Shown: positions 18,209-29,606, counted from the stretch's first letter. The stretch is DNA of 64,000 nucleotides from Accumulibacter sp. (GCA_024235715.1 JACKLW010000016.1:1-64000), one strand, 5' to 3'. A program made the numbers and translations. The notes: generated by a model from the sequence alone, not told the origin.

Positions 18209-21200
18209 ATGAACGCACGTCTGCGCGAGATTCCCTACAACTACACCTCGTTCTCCGATCGCGAGATCGTCATCCGGCTGCTGGGCGAGGAGATGTGGGC
18301 GCTACTCGACCAGTTGCGGGCCGAGCGTGTTACCGGCCGCTCGGCGAGGATGCTCTACGAAGTGCTGGGGGACATCTGGGTAGTGCAGCGCAACCCCTAC
18401 CTGGAGGACGATCTGCTCGTCAGTCGTGAGCGGCGGATGGCGCTGGTCGGCGCGCTGCGCCATCGTCTGCGCGAAATCGAGAAGCGACGGCAAGGCAACG
18501 AACGGGTCCGCCAGCTGATCGTCGCCGCGGAAGCGGCGGTCGTAGCTTTCGAGCGCCACTTCGATGACACGGCGAGGTTGCGTGCCAGGGTCAGGAAGGC
18601 GCTGCTCAGGCACACGCGGGCCGACAACATCGCCTTCGACGGCCTGGCGCGCGTCTCGCACGTGACCGACGCGACCGACTGGCGCATCGAATACCCCTTC
18701 GTCGTCGTGCACCCGGACAGCGAGGAAGAGCTTGCTCCACTGGTACGTGCCTGCATAAAGCTCGGGCTGACGATCATCCCGCGCGGTGGAGGTACCGGCT
18801 ACACCGGCGGTGCGATTCCGCTGACGCCGCTCTCGGCGGTGATCAACACCGAGAAGCTGATCGACATCGGTGCAGTCGAGGAAATGCGGCTGCCCGGTTG
18901 CGATCGCCCCTGCGCGACGATTCGCACCGGCGCAGGCGCGGTCACCGCCCGCGTCTCCGAAGCAGCCGCGGCGGCCGGTCGCGTGTTCGCCGTCGACCCG
19001 ACTTCGGCGGAGGCCTCGTGTATCGGGGGCAACGTGGCGATGAATGCTGGTGGCAAGAAGGCCGTTCTCTGGGGAACGGCAGTCGACAACCTGGCATGGT
19101 GGAAACTGGTCGACCCGAGCGGTCACGAGATGGAAGTGACGCGCATCGCTCACAACCTTGGCAAGATTCACGAACAGGCGAGCGTGCGCTTCGAGATCCA
19201 GCGTTTTCGCAAGGACGGCAGGACGCCCTACGGCAAGCCGGAAGTGCTCGACATCCCGGGGTCGAAGTTTCGCAAGGCGGGTCTCGGCAAGGATGTGACC
19301 GACAAGTTCCTGGCCGGTCTCCCCGGCGTGCAGAAGGAAGGCACCGACGGGCTGATCGTCGCTGCGCGCTGGGTGCTGCACCGAATGCCGCAACACACGC
19401 GCACCGTCTGTCTCGAATTCTTCGGTCAGGTTCGCGAGGCGGTGCCGGCGATTGTCGACATCACCGATCATTTCGCGCCCGGTGGTGGTGGCAAGAAAGC
19501 GGGGGTTTTGCTCGCCGGCCTCGAACACCTCGATGAACGCTACCTGCGAGCAGTTGGCTACGCTACCAAGGCCAAGCGCAAGGCCGAAACGGTCGGGCGG
19601 CCGAAGATGGTCCTGATCGGCGACCTCGTCGGCGATGACGAGAGCGCGGTCATGAGCGCAGCGTCGGAAGTGGTGCGCCTGTGCAACCGGCGCGGCGCCG
19701 AAGGCTTTATCGCCGTCGATGCCGAGACACGCAAGAAGTTCTGGCTCGATCGCTCGCGCACTGCGGCCATCTCAAGGCACACCAACGCTTTCAAGCTGAA
19801 TGAGGATGTCGTCATTCCGCTGGCACGGATGGGCGAGTACTGCGACGGCGTCGAGCGTATCAACATCGAGCTGTCGATACGCAACAAGCTGGCGCTCTGC
19901 GACGCCCTGAGCGAATTCCTGAACGGTGATCTGCCCTTGCATCGCGGTGACAGCGATCTCGACAAGGAACTGCTGATCGGCGAGCGGCGACCGGCAGCGC
20001 TGGAAGTCGTCGCCAGCGTGCGCAAGCGCTGGCAGTGGTTGCTCGACAGCCTCGATCTGCCGCTGGGCGACGCCGAAGCGCAGTTCGCCGCGTTTGGCGT
20101 GTGCAGCGGCGAGCTGCAGAACCGGGCACCCGGGCCGACACTTTTCCATCGCTTGCAGGACTACTCGGTGCGCGTGTCGTGGAAGACCGAGCTCAAACCG
20201 CAGCTCGAAGACATTTTCGACGGCGTGGTATATCGGCCGGTCGTCGAGCGCATCGTCGTCATACAGCAGCTAGTCTTGCGCAGCCGCCTGTTTGTTGCCC
20301 TGCACATGCACGCCGGCGACGGCAATGTGCATACCAACATTCCGGTGAACTCCGACGACTACGACATGCTGCAGGCTGCCTATGCGGTGGTCGAGCGGAT
20401 CATGGCTCTGGCGCAGGCCCTCGACGGCGTCGTTTCCGGTGAGCACGGCATTGGCATTACCAAGCTGGAGTTCCTCGGCGACGACGAAATGCAGCCGTTT
20501 CGCGACTACAAGGCGCGGGTCGATCCCGAAGGCCACTTCAACAAGGGCAAGTTGTTGCCCGGCGGTGACCTGGCCAAGGCCTACACGCCTTCCTTCTCGC
20601 TGCTCGGCACCGAGTCGCTGATCATGGAGCAGTCGGAAATCGGCCGTATTTCGACGATGGTCAAAGACTGCCTGCGGTGCGGCAAGTGCAAGCCCGTCTG
20701 TTCGACGCACGTGCCGCGGGCCAACCTGCTGTATTCACCGCGCAACAAGATTCTCGCCACTTCTCTGCTGATCGAGGCCTTCCTGTACGAGGAACAGACC
20801 CGGCGCGGCATCTCGCTGCGCCATTTCGACGAGTTCAACGACGTCGCCGACCACTGCACCATCTGTCACAAGTGCCTGACGCCGTGCCCGGTCGATATCG
20901 ACTTCGGCGACGTCTCGATCAGGATGCGGAATCTGTTGCGCGAGCAGGGAAGGAAGAAGTTCGTGCCCGCGAAAGCTGCGGCGATGGCCTTCCTGACGAT
21001 CAAGGACCCGGCGACCATCAAGCTGGTCCGCAAACTGATGATCGACTGGGGCTACCGCGCGCAGCGGCTGGCGTACCGGGCCGCGAAGGCGTTTGGCATG
21101 ACCCGCGGGCAGACCCGGCAACCACCGGCGACCGTCGGCCCGCCACGCCTGCGCTCGCAGATCATCCACTTCATCAACAAGCCGATGCCGGCCGGGCTTC

Positions 21201-22084
21201 CCAAGCGTACCGCGCGGGCCCTGCTCGACGTCGAGGACGACAAGATGGTCCCGGTCATCCGCGATCCGCAGAAGGTCAGCGCGCCGGACTACGACGGTGA
21301 TGCGGTTTTCTATTTCCCGGGTTGCGGATCGGAACGTTTGTTTTCACAGGTCGCCCTGGCGACGCAGGCGATTCTCTACGAGATCGGCACGCAAACGGTG
21401 CTGCCGCCAGGTTACCTGTGCTGTGGCTATCCGCAGACGGCTGCCGGCGAGGCGGATCAGGGGCAGGCGATCACCACCGACAACCGGGTGCTCTTCCACC
21501 GCGTCGCCAACACCTTGAACTACCTGGATATCAAGACCGTCATCGTCTCCTGTGGCACCTGTATGGACCAACTCGAGAAATACCATTTCGAGCAGATCTT
21601 TCCCGGTTGTCGCCTGCTCGATATTCACGAATACCTGCTCGAAAAAGGCGTATGCCTCGACGGCATCGGCGGCAGTCGTTACATGTATCACGATCCCTGT
21701 CATGCGCCGATGCGGACGATGCCGGGAATCCGGGTGGTCAACAGCCTGATGGCACAGCCGGTCGAACTCTCCGAGCGCTGCTGCGGCGAGTCGGGAACCC
21801 TGGCGGTAACCCGTCCCGATGTGTCGACCCAGGTGCGCTTCCGCAAACAGGAAGAGATCGAGCGTGGCGTCGAGAGGCAGCGGGCGGATGGGTTCTCCGG
21901 CCCGGTAAAGGTGCTCACCTCGTGCCCGTCGTGCCTGCAGGGCTTGTCGCGCTACGGAGACGAGACCGGCATAGAGGCTGACTATATCGTCGTTGAAATG
22001 GTCAAACGGCTGCTCGGCGACGACTGGATGGCCACTTACGTCAGTCGTGCCAACAACGGCGGTATCGAGCGCGTGCTGCTGTAG
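18209..22084 (+). CDS. DUF3683 / FAD-linked oxidase / Fe-S oxidoreductase fusion
   Basis: A 1291-residue protein joining an N-terminal DUF3683-type region (about 1-115), an FAD-linked D-lactate dehydrogenase/GlcD-like part and a GlpC/GlcF-like iron-sulfur part. The flavin half shows [14 protein letters not shown] (about 191), [12 protein letters not shown] (about 698) and SGEHGIG (about 744). Two four-cysteine 4Fe-4S motifs follow, [11 protein letters not shown] (about 820) and [12 protein letters not shown] (about 883). Two cysteine-rich CCG modules come next: FPGCG...LCCGYP...SCGTC and HDPCH...CCGESG (1034-1245). In E. coli such activities are split over separate GlcDEF subunits; here one chain could pass electrons from a 2-hydroxy acid through FAD and Fe-S clusters to the respiratory chain. 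Substrate unproven, D-lactate or glycolate likely. The start is ATG 18209, since the frame upstream begins with a weaker TTG. Confidence 0.88.
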   Translation: MNARLREIPYNYTSFSDREIVIRLLGEEMWALLDQLRAERVTGRSARMLYEVLGDIWVVQRNPYLEDDLLVSRERRMALVGALRHRLREIEKRRQGNERVRQLIVAAEAAVVAFERHFDDTARLRARVRKALLRHTRADNIAFDGLARVSHVTDATDWRIEYPFVVVHPDSEEELAPLVRACIKLGLTIIPRGGGTGYTGGAIPLTPLSAVINTEKLIDIGAVEEMRLPGCDRPCATIRTGAGAVTARVSEAAAAAGRVFAVDPTSAEASCIGGNVAMNAGGKKAVLWGTAVDNLAWWKLVDPSGHEMEVTRIAHNLGKIHEQASVRFEIQRFRKDGRTPYGKPEVLDIPGSKFRKAGLGKDVTDKFLAGLPGVQKEGTDGLIVAARWVLHRMPQHTRTVCLEFFGQVREAVPAIVDITDHFAPGGGGKKAGVLLAGLEHLDERYLRAVGYATKAKRKAETVGRPKMVLIGDLVGDDESAVMSAASEVVRLCNRRGAEGFIAVDAETRKKFWLDRSRTAAISRHTNAFKLNEDVVIPLARMGEYCDGVERINIELSIRNKLALCDALSEFLNGDLPLHRGDSDLDKELLIGERRPAALEVVASVRKRWQWLLDSLDLPLGDAEAQFAAFGVCSGELQNRAPGPTLFHRLQDYSVRVSWKTELKPQLEDIFDGVVYRPVVERIVVIQQLVLRSRLFVALHMHAGDGNVHTNIPVNSDDYDMLQAAYAVVERIMALAQALDGVVSGEHGIGITKLEFLGDDEMQPFRDYKARVDPEGHFNKGKLLPGGDLAKAYTPSFSLLGTESLIMEQSEIGRISTMVKDCLRCGKCKPVCSTHVPRANLLYSPRNKILATSLLIEAFLYEEQTRRGISLRHFDEFNDVADHCTICHKCLTPCPVDIDFGDVSIRMRNLLREQGRKKFVPAKAAAMAFLTIKDPATIKLVRKLMIDWGYRAQRLAYRAAKAFGMTRGQTRQPPATVGPPRLRSQIIHFINKPMPAGLPKRTARALLDVEDDKMVPVIRDPQKVSAPDYDGDAVFYFPGCGSERLFSQVALATQAILYEIGTQTVLPPGYLCCGYPQTAAGEADQGQAITTDNRVLFHRVANTLNYLDIKTVIVSCGTCMDQLEKYHFEQIFPGCRLLDIHEYLLEKGVCLDGIGGSRYMYHDPCHAPMRTMPGIRVVNSLMAQPVELSERCCGESGTLAVTRPDVSTQVRFRKQEEIERGVERQRADGFSGPVKVLTSCPSCLQGLSRYGDETGIEADYIVVEMVKRLLGDDWMATYVSRANNGGIERVLL

Positions 22085-22213
22085 TCGCAGTGCCGCTGCC
22101 CGGGAAGAAACCCCGTCCGGGTGCCGGCGCTCCTTGCGAAAAGCTGCCATCCGGGCAATCAGGGTAGGAGGCTGTCCCTCGCCGGTTCGCCGTGGCAGCC
22201 GCAGTTTTGGGTA

Positions 22214-22219
22214 TAGAAT
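22214..22219 (+). promoter_or_regulatory. Candidate -10 element before trkH
   Basis: TAGAAT inside TATAGAATGCC, about 140 bases before the trkH ATG. No convincing -35. The 274-base gap between the oxidoreductase gene and trkH holds nothing else that I can name. Confidence 0.3.
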
Positions 22220-22358
22220 GCCGGCCACACGGCGCCCGCCGGGATCGGAGTCCGGGCGGCTGTGCGGGTGGTCCTTGATCCTCTCGGAATGGCCCTTTTC
22301 CGGGCCGATCCCGGCATGGTCTCTGGCACTTCGAAAGCTGCTGGCCACGGTCGAGAAA

Positions 22359-23864
22359 ATGTCTGATTATTCGTCGCTTTCGTCGGAGTCGCGGGGGGTT
22401 CGTGTTTTCGGGCGTTTTGCCCCGGCGCTGTTCGTCCTTGGCATCCTGATTACCGGTTTCGGTTTTCTGATGCTGATCCCGCTTGCCATCTCGTGGCTGA
22501 CCAACGACGGTGCGCACGGTGCCTACGACGAGGCGGTTCTGTTCACCATCCTCAGCGGCTCGCTGCTTTCGCTGTGGATAGGTCCTCAGCGGCGCGAGAT
22601 GCGGGTGCGTGAAAGCTTCCTGCTGGTGGCCCTGATCTGGTCCCTGCTGCCCGCTTTCGGGGCCCTGCCCCTGTACCTGTACATTGATCAGCTGTCGTGG
22701 ACCGATGCCTACTTCGAGGCGGTTTCGGGCCTCACGGCGACCGGTGCGACGGTGCTCTCGGGCCTCGATGCCCTGCCGCTGTCGATCAATTTCTGGCGTA
22801 CCTTCATGCACTGGGTCGGCGGCCTCGGCGTCGTCGTGCTGGCGGTCGCCATCCTGCCGCTGCTCGGTTTCGGCGGGCGCAGCATGCTCAAGGCGGAGAC
22901 ACCAGGTCCGATGAAGGATTCCAAGATCACGCCGCGGATCACCGAAACCGCCAAGGGCCTGTGGGTCGTCTATGTGCTTCTTACCGCCGCCTGCGCCCTC
23001 TGTCTTCATTACTTCGGGATGGATGGCTGGGACGCGATGATGCACGCGTTTTCGGTGATGGGGCTTGGCGGTTTCTCGAGCAAGGATGCAAGTCTCGGCC
23101 ACTTCGTGAGTCTCGATATCGAGCTGGTGGTCATTTTCTTTGCCCTGCTTGCCGGCATCAACTTCAGCACGCATTTCCTGGCTTTTTCGCAGCGCTCGCT
23201 GCGCGCCTACCTGGTCGATATCGAGGCGCACTACTTCCTCGGAATTCTGGCGCTGAGTATCTTGGGGCTGTCGCTGTACTTGTGGCCCGAGGGGATCTAC
23301 CCGGACTTCGAGACGACGCTGCGCTTCGTCGCTTTCCACTCGGTGTCGCTGGCGACTTCGCTCGGGTTTGCAACGACCGACTACGCGCAATGGCCCTTGT
23401 TCGGTCAGTTGTGGATCCTGTTCCTGGGCAGTTTCGTCGCCTGTTCGGGTTCGGCCGGCGGCGGCATCAAGATGATGCGCGCCGTCGTTCTCTACAAACA
23501 GGTGTCGCGCGAATTGATACGGGCCATGCACCCGCGTGGCCTGCAGACGGTGCGCTTCGGCAGCACGGTGATTCCCGACCAGGTGCTGCACTCGATCCTC
23601 GGCTTCATGTTCATCTACGTGGTCAGTATCGTCGTCATGACGCTGTTGATGGTCGCCACGCGGCTGGACATCGTCACCGCTTTCTCTGCCGTCGTTGCCT
23701 GCCTGAACAACACCGGCCCGGGCCTCAACCTGGTCGGCCCGGCATCGACCTATGCCGTCCTCAGCGACTTCCAGACCTGGGTGTGCACCTGGGCAATGCT
23801 GCTCGGTCGTCTTGAAATCTTCACCTTGCTGGTCGTGCTGACGCCCGCTTTCTGGCGGCGTTGA
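22359..23864 (+). CDS. trkH: Trk-type potassium uptake channel subunit
   Basis: Inner-membrane K+ translocation subunit of a TrkH/KtrB family system. It has 501 residues from ATG 22359 (E. coli TrkH has 483). The open frame extends upstream, but that part is arginine-rich and non-homologous in style, while ATG 22359 starts a typical N-terminus. Four pore-loop regions are visible, each with the filter-type glycine: SGLTATGATVLSG, FSVMGLGGFSS, VSLATSLGFATTDY and CLNNTGPGLN. The cytoplasmic NAD-binding partner TrkA is not encoded in this window. The upstream oxidoreductase gene is on the same strand but 274 bases away, so independent transcription is likely. Confidence 0.93.
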   Translation: MSDYSSLSSESRGVRVFGRFAPALFVLGILITGFGFLMLIPLAISWLTNDGAHGAYDEAVLFTILSGSLLSLWIGPQRREMRVRESFLLVALIWSLLPAFGALPLYLYIDQLSWTDAYFEAVSGLTATGATVLSGLDALPLSINFWRTFMHWVGGLGVVVLAVAILPLLGFGGRSMLKAETPGPMKDSKITPRITETAKGLWVVYVLLTAACALCLHYFGMDGWDAMMHAFSVMGLGGFSSKDASLGHFVSLDIELVVIFFALLAGINFSTHFLAFSQRSLRAYLVDIEAHYFLGILALSILGLSLYLWPEGIYPDFETTLRFVAFHSVSLATSLGFATTDYAQWPLFGQLWILFLGSFVACSGSAGGGIKMMRAVVLYKQVSRELIRAMHPRGLQTVRFGSTVIPDQVLHSILGFMFIYVVSIVVMTLLMVATRLDIVTAFSAVVACLNNTGPGLNLVGPASTYAVLSDFQTWVCTWAMLLGRLEIFTLLVVLTPAFWRR

Positions 23865-24123
23865 AAAGCCGCCGGCAACAGCGTTGGCGAGGATTCTTCG
23901 GGCGGCAGCCGTATTGCAATGGCGGGACTCACCTCTGTGCGACAGGTTGCGGAAAGCGCTACTGCACGCGACTGCGTCAGGCGGAGAAAGTTCGCAGATG
24001 GCGTTGACTTTCCGATCGGGTGTCAGCTTCCAGTAAGAATCGACATCAATAATCGCCCCGGTGGTTCCCTTGGGCAGGTCGGGAGCCGCTCAATCGATCG
24101 AAAAAAAATTGGAGGAGGTAATC

Positions 24124-24378
24124 ATGGAAGACAGTGGAAAGGCCTATTGGTCGGCGACCCTCGGGTTGCTCACCAAGATCCTTATAGTATGGTTCCTGGT
24201 TTCGTTCGGTGCGGGCATCCTGTTCGCGCCGGCACTGAATAGCATCCATCTGGGCGGCTATCCCCTGGGCTTCTGGTTTGCCCAGCAGGGAGCGATGTAC
24301 GTGTTCATCGCGCTGATCTTCTACTACAAGAAGAAGATGGGTGAAATCGACCGTCAATTCGACGTTCACGAAGAATAA
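24124..24378 (+). CDS. DUF4212 small subunit of a sodium/solute symporter
   Basis: An 84-residue membrane protein with two hydrophobic segments (about 17-36 and 51-69) and a charged C-terminus. DUF4212 proteins are encoded immediately before VC_2705-type sodium/solute symporters, as here, with 9 bases between the genes, and are thought to be their small subunit. A strong ribosome site (GGAGGAGG) precedes ATG 24124, while the open frame upstream lacks one. AATAAT at 24048-24053 may be the -10 element. Solute unknown; acetate or other monocarboxylates are possible for the large-subunit family. Confidence 0.88.
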   Translation: MEDSGKAYWSATLGLLTKILIVWFLVSFGAGILFAPALNSIHLGGYPLGFWFAQQGAMYVFIALIFYYKKKMGEIDRQFDVHEE

Positions 24379-24387
24379 GGGGCCGAT

Positions 24388-26196
24388 ATGGAACTGCAAA
24401 CAACGATTTATCTGGTCGTCGGCGCGACTTTCGCGCTGTACATCGGCATCGCCCTCTGGGCGCGTGCCGGGAGCACCAGCGAGTTCTACGCCGCTGGCGG
24501 CCAGGTCGGCCCGGTGATGAACGGCATGGCGATCGGCGCGGACTGGATGTCGGCCGCCTCCTTCATTTCGATGGCCGGCCTGATCTCGAACATGGGCTAC
24601 GGCGGCGGTCTGTTCCTGATGGGCTGGACCGGCGGCTACGTGCTCCTGGCGATGCTGCTGGCGCCCTACCTGCGCAAGTTCGGCAAGTTCACCGTGCCGC
24701 AGTTCATCGGCGACCGGTTCTACTCGAAGTCTGCCAGTACGGTCGCCGTGCTCTGTCTTCTGGTGGCCTCGCTGACGTACATCATCGGCCAGATGACCGG
24801 TGTCGGCGTCGCTTTCTCGCGCTTCCTCGGCGTGTCGAGTTCAACCGGGATCTACGTCGGCATGGGCATCGTCTTCGTGTACGCGGTGTTCGGCGGCATG
24901 AAGGGGATCACCTACACGCAGGTCGCGCAGTACTGCGTGCTGATTTCGGCCTACATCATCCCGGCGATCTTCATCTCGATTCAGCTCACCGGCAACCCGA
25001 TCCCGCAACTGGGACTCGGCTCCAGCCTCGTTGGCCACGACGTTTCGCTGCTTGACACTCTGGATAAGGTCGTAAGCGATCTGGGCTTTGCCAACTACAC
25101 GACGTCGGATGCAGGCGGGATGCTGAACATGTTCGTGTATACGATGTCGCTGATGATCGGCACCGCTGGTCTGCCGCACGTGATCATGCGCTTCTTCACG
25201 GTGCCGACGGTCGCTGCCGCGCGCAGCTCGGCCGGCTGGGCCCTGGTGTTCATCGGCCTGTTGTACACCACGGCTCCTGCCGTTGCGGCGATGGCCAAGA
25301 CCAACCTGCTGCGCACGATCACCCCGGGTGTCGTAATGAAAGGCGCTGATCCCTACGCTGCCGACTCGCAACTGGTGTACGACGAGCGTCCAGACTGGAT
25401 GAAGCGCTGGGAGAAGACCGGCCTGCTGAAATGGGAAGACAAGAACGGCGACGGTCGCATCCAGTACTACAACGACAAGTCCAAGAGCGACGCATTCAAG
25501 GCCAAGGCCGAAGCTGCCGGCTGGAAGGGCAACGAGTTGACGGTGAACGCCGACATCATCGTGCTCGCCAACCCGGAAATCGCGCTGCTGCCGAACTGGG
25601 TCATCGCGCTGGTCGCTGCCGGTGGTCTGGCTGCTGCTCTGTCGACTGCCGCCGGCCTGCTGATGGCCATCTCGGCCGCCGTTTCGCACGACCTGATCAA
25701 GAACGTCTTCGCTCCCGATATCAGCGAGAAGGGCGAACTGATGGCCGGCAAGATTTCGATGGCGGTGGCGATCGTGATTGCCGGTTATCTGGGTCTGAAC
25801 CCGCCGGGCTTCGCGGCTGGTACGGTAGCGCTGGCCTTCGGGATTGCGGCCAGTTCGCTGTTCCCGGCGATCATGATGGGTATCTTCTCGAAGAAGATGA
25901 ACAAGGAAGGCGCAATCTGCGGCATGCTCGCCGGCCTGTTCGTCACCCTGTTCTACGTGTTCGCGGCCAAGGGTATCTTCTTCATCAAGGGGACCGAATA
26001 CCTGGACCTGATCGGTGGCCCGAACAGTTTCTTCGGGATCACGCCGGAAGCCTTTGGTGCGATCGGTGCGCTGGTCAACTTCACTGTTGCCTTCGTCGTC
26101 GACAAGATGACCCCGGAACCTCCGGATCACATCCAGGCGATGGTGGAGTCAGTGCGCATTCCGCGTGGTTCGGGTGCGGTCGTCGGTTCTCACTAA
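24388..26196 (+). CDS. Sodium:solute symporter, VC_2705-type large subunit
   Basis: A 602-residue member of the SSS family (ActP/PutP relatives) with about 13 membrane segments. N-terminal landmarks are YAAGGQVGP, the GADWMSAASFISMAGL stretch and MGWTGGYVLL. Between two membrane segments there is a hydrophilic insert of about 100 residues (roughly 310-410). It contains DKNGDGRIQYYND at 351-363, which resembles a calcium-binding EF-hand/dockerin loop: acidic or Asn ligands at loop positions 1, 3 and 5, Gly at 6, Ile at 8, Asn at 12 and Asp at 13. This could tie transport to calcium or only stabilise the fold. It is cotranscribed with the DUF4212 gene and followed by a strong terminator. Confidence 0.92.
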   Translation: MELQTTIYLVVGATFALYIGIALWARAGSTSEFYAAGGQVGPVMNGMAIGADWMSAASFISMAGLISNMGYGGGLFLMGWTGGYVLLAMLLAPYLRKFGKFTVPQFIGDRFYSKSASTVAVLCLLVASLTYIIGQMTGVGVAFSRFLGVSSSTGIYVGMGIVFVYAVFGGMKGITYTQVAQYCVLISAYIIPAIFISIQLTGNPIPQLGLGSSLVGHDVSLLDTLDKVVSDLGFANYTTSDAGGMLNMFVYTMSLMIGTAGLPHVIMRFFTVPTVAAARSSAGWALVFIGLLYTTAPAVAAMAKTNLLRTITPGVVMKGADPYAADSQLVYDERPDWMKRWEKTGLLKWEDKNGDGRIQYYNDKSKSDAFKAKAEAAGWKGNELTVNADIIVLANPEIALLPNWVIALVAAGGLAAALSTAAGLLMAISAAVSHDLIKNVFAPDISEKGELMAGKISMAVAIVIAGYLGLNPPGFAAGTVALAFGIAASSLFPAIMMGIFSKKMNKEGAICGMLAGLFVTLFYVFAAKGIFFIKGTEYLDLIGGPNSFFGITPEAFGAIGALVNFTVAFVVDKMTPEPPDHIQAMVESVRIPRGSGAVVGSH

Positions 26197-26252
26197 GCGC
26201 AGTCAGCTTAAGATCCTGCTGCCGTTGGCTGCCGCCGACGGTAGCGGGCAAG

Positions 26253-26290
26253 AAAAAACCCCGCTGGCAGCTTTGGCGGGGTTTTTCTTT
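26253..26290 (+). terminator. Rho-independent terminator after the symporter gene
   Basis: AAAAAACCCCGC at 26253-26264 pairs with GCGGGGTTTTT at 26276-26286 across an 11-base loop, followed by CTTT. The flanking A and T runs make it usable in both directions. It closes the DUF4212/symporter unit. Confidence 0.85.
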
Positions 26291-26352
26291 GCCGCTTGCG
26301 AAGCAGCGTATAGCTTTCTGCGCGCTGTCGCGCGAAACAACAGGAGTAGTGG

Positions 26353-26724
26353 ATGACAATCAGCGTCGCGATAACATGGATTTTGTTTCTGGGACTCTTC
26401 CCGATTGCGTTTTTCTGGCTGCGCCGAGCGTGGCGAATTCTGGTCAAGCGGGATTTTTCGGAAGTGGCGCTGAAAGGCGGCCTCAGCCCTTCGGATCCGG
26501 AGAAGTTCGCTCCTTACGCGGCGGCCATCAACCTGGTTGCTGGCGGCGTTGTGGTGGCAGTGATCCTGATGATCGTCATCGGCGGGGTCGCGTACGACAT
26601 TTGGAGTGCAATCGCCGGTTCGACCATCTGGATGAAGTTCTTTGCCGACTTCATCCTTTCCCGGCATGCACACCCGATGTGGGGAAAGAAGAAGGTGCAG
26701 CCAGTACCCAAAGATCGTAGCTGA
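26353..26724 (+). CDS. Small membrane protein of unknown function
   Basis: I do not recognise this 123-residue protein. It has two hydrophobic segments, about residues 4-23 and 57-81, joined by a charged loop. A second amphipathic stretch (about 88-105) and a basic tail (WGKKKVQPVPKDRS) follow. A ribosome site AGGAG lies 6 bases before ATG 26353. It is separated from the symporter by a strong terminator and is probably transcribed on its own. Codon use matches its neighbours, so it looks like a real chromosomal gene. A link to the transporter is possible but rests only on proximity. Confidence 0.7.
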   Translation: MTISVAITWILFLGLFPIAFFWLRRAWRILVKRDFSEVALKGGLSPSDPEKFAPYAAAINLVAGGVVVAVILMIVIGGVAYDIWSAIAGSTIWMKFFADFILSRHAHPMWGKKKVQPVPKDRS

Positions 26725-26877
26725 CGCTCGGGCTCTGTCCCGGAATCGCTGGTTCGCGTCGCGCGTGGCAGCGGCTTGTGGGTCAAATTCTCCTGCGGCC
26801 GGTCTCGGCCGATTGACGGACGGAGGAACAGGGCGTCGCGTTGCGGCGCCATGCCTGTGCTGACGCGCGCGTTGCCG

Positions 26878-28211
<1,334 letters not shown>

Positions 28212-28265
28212 TCAGGCTGTGCCGCGAGATGGTCGGTGGCGCTGCACATGCGCGGGCGGACGACG

Positions 28266-28658
28266 TCAGGCCGTGGAAAAGGCAGCGCGCAGCCATTCGA
28301 TCGCCGCCTCCGAAAGCGCGTCGAGCAGCAGGCAATCGAAACGGCATTCGGGTTCCGCGTTCCTCGCTTGCGATGCCAGGTAATGCCGCGCGGCGAGAGC
28401 GATACGGCGTTGCTTGGTGGCGGTAATGCTGGCCGCGGCCCCGCCGTAGCCCGCGTTGCGCCGCAAGCGTACTTCGACGAAGACGAGCACGCGCTCTTCC
28501 CGGCAGATGATGTCCACCTCGCCGCCGCGGCAGCGATAGTTCCGCGCCAGGATGGTCAGACCGTGCCGTTCCAGGAAGCGCGCGGCCAACTGCTCGGCGA
28601 TCACGCCCGCAGTCTGGGGCCGCCTGGCCTGCCCACTCGTGCTATCTTGGTCGTTCAT
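28266..28658 (-). CDS. yraN: YraN family protein (UPF0102), endonuclease-like fold
   Basis: About 130 residues from ATG 28658. The family has a restriction-endonuclease-like core, visible here as GGEVDIICREERVLVFVEVRLR. This is the E-x-D...E-V-K type pattern, but with Arg in place of the usual final Lys. Function unknown; a role in DNA processing is suspected. A further ATG at 28676 would overlap the start of the divergent rsmI gene, so the shorter form is preferred. It is head-to-head with rsmI and 144 bases upstream of the diaA-like gene. Confidence 0.82.
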   Translation of the reverse strand: MNDQDSTSGQARRPQTAGVIAEQLAARFLERHGLTILARNYRCRGGEVDIICREERVLVFVEVRLRRNAGYGGAAASITATKQRRIALAARHYLASQARNAEPECRFDCLLLDALSEAAIEWLRAAFSTA

Positions 28659-28674
28659 CTGCCAACGGATCGTC

Positions 28675-29514
28675 ATGACGGAAGAATCTCCAGTATTGTA
28701 TGTCGTCCCGACGCCGCTCGGACATCTCGGGGACATGAGCCAGCGCGCGATCGACGTCCTGCGGCAGGTGGCGTGGGTGGCGGCCGAGGATACGCGGCAC
28801 AGTGGGCCGCTGCTGCGACACTACGGCAGCAATGCCCGCTTGTTCGCTGCGCACCAGCACAACGAGGAGGCCGCGGCGCAACAGGTCATCGCGCGCCTCG
28901 CGGAAGGAGAGTCGGTGGCGCTGGTGGTCGACGCCGGCACGCCCGCAGTCTCTGATCCCGGCGCACGAATGGTGGCGAGAGTGCGCGCCGCGGGCTATCG
29001 GATCGTCCCCTTGCCCGGGCCATGCGCGGCGATCGTCGCGCTTTCTGCGGCCGGGCTCGGTGACGGGCATTTCCTGTTCTGCGGTTTCCTGCCGAACAAG
29101 GCGGGGCAGCGCGCAGAGGTCTTGCGTGGGCTCGCCGAGCAGACTTGCACGCTGATCTTCTACGAAGCTCCGCACCGGATCCTCGATACCGTGGCCGGCC
29201 TCCTGGCCGCCTTTGGGCCGACGCGGACGCTGGTACTGGCGCGTGAGCTGACCAAGCTCTTCGAGTCCATTCATGCTTGTCAGCTTGGCGAAGCAGTGGA
29301 CTGGTTGTCGGCAGATGGCAACCGCCAGCGCGGCGAGTTCGTGCTGCTGGTTTCCGGGGCGCAGCCGCAGGACAATGCTGTCGAAGGCGAGCGGGTATTG
29401 AAGCTGCTTCTCGCGGAGGGGCTGCCGGTCAGCCAGGCGAGCAGGCTGGCACACGCACTCACCGGTGTTGGCAGGAACGCGCTTTATCAACTGGCGTTGC
29501 GCCTGCGGAGCTGA
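28675..29514 (+). CDS. rsmI: 16S rRNA (cytidine(1402)-2'-O)-methyltransferase
   Basis: Adds the 2'-O-methyl group to C1402 of 16S rRNA using S-adenosylmethionine. The 279 residues from ATG 28675 begin with LYVVPTPLGHLGDMSQRAIDVL, the tetrapyrrole-methylase-like fold. They continue with EDTRHSGPLL, VVDAGTPAVSDPG, VPLPGPCA and FYEAPHRI, all RsmI signatures. The frame is open upstream to 28552, but that part is a shadow of yraN. The divergent gene pair leaves almost no intergenic promoter space. Confidence 0.95.
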   Translation: MTEESPVLYVVPTPLGHLGDMSQRAIDVLRQVAWVAAEDTRHSGPLLRHYGSNARLFAAHQHNEEAAAQQVIARLAEGESVALVVDAGTPAVSDPGARMVARVRAAGYRIVPLPGPCAAIVALSAAGLGDGHFLFCGFLPNKAGQRAEVLRGLAEQTCTLIFYEAPHRILDTVAGLLAAFGPTRTLVLARELTKLFESIHACQLGEAVDWLSADGNRQRGEFVLLVSGAQPQDNAVEGERVLKLLLAEGLPVSQASRLAHALTGVGRNALYQLALRLRS

Positions 29515-29600
29515 TTTGCGCAGGCCGTCTCGCGGCAGAAACGCGCCCGGTAACATGACAGGCGGCTGGCCGGCTTTCGGCCGCAGAAGGGAAAATCATC

Positions 29601-29606
29601 TAGAAT
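29601..29606 (+). promoter_or_regulatory. Candidate -10 element of pyrC
   Basis: TAGAAT followed by CGGGG, 28 bases before the pyrC ATG. It belongs to a recurring TA(T/G)AATCG pattern seen before several genes here. No strong -35 is visible. Confidence 0.4.

Noticed and set aside
21993..22358. Upstream extension of trkH as part of a longer protein
   Set aside because: The extra residues are antisense or shadow sequence from the oxidoreductase gene's 3' end; ATG 22359 gives the normal TrkH N-terminus.
26797..26812. CGGCCG-GTCT-CGGCCG hairpin between convergent genes
   Set aside because: Self-complementary GC sequence is common in such DNA, and no T run follows on either strand.
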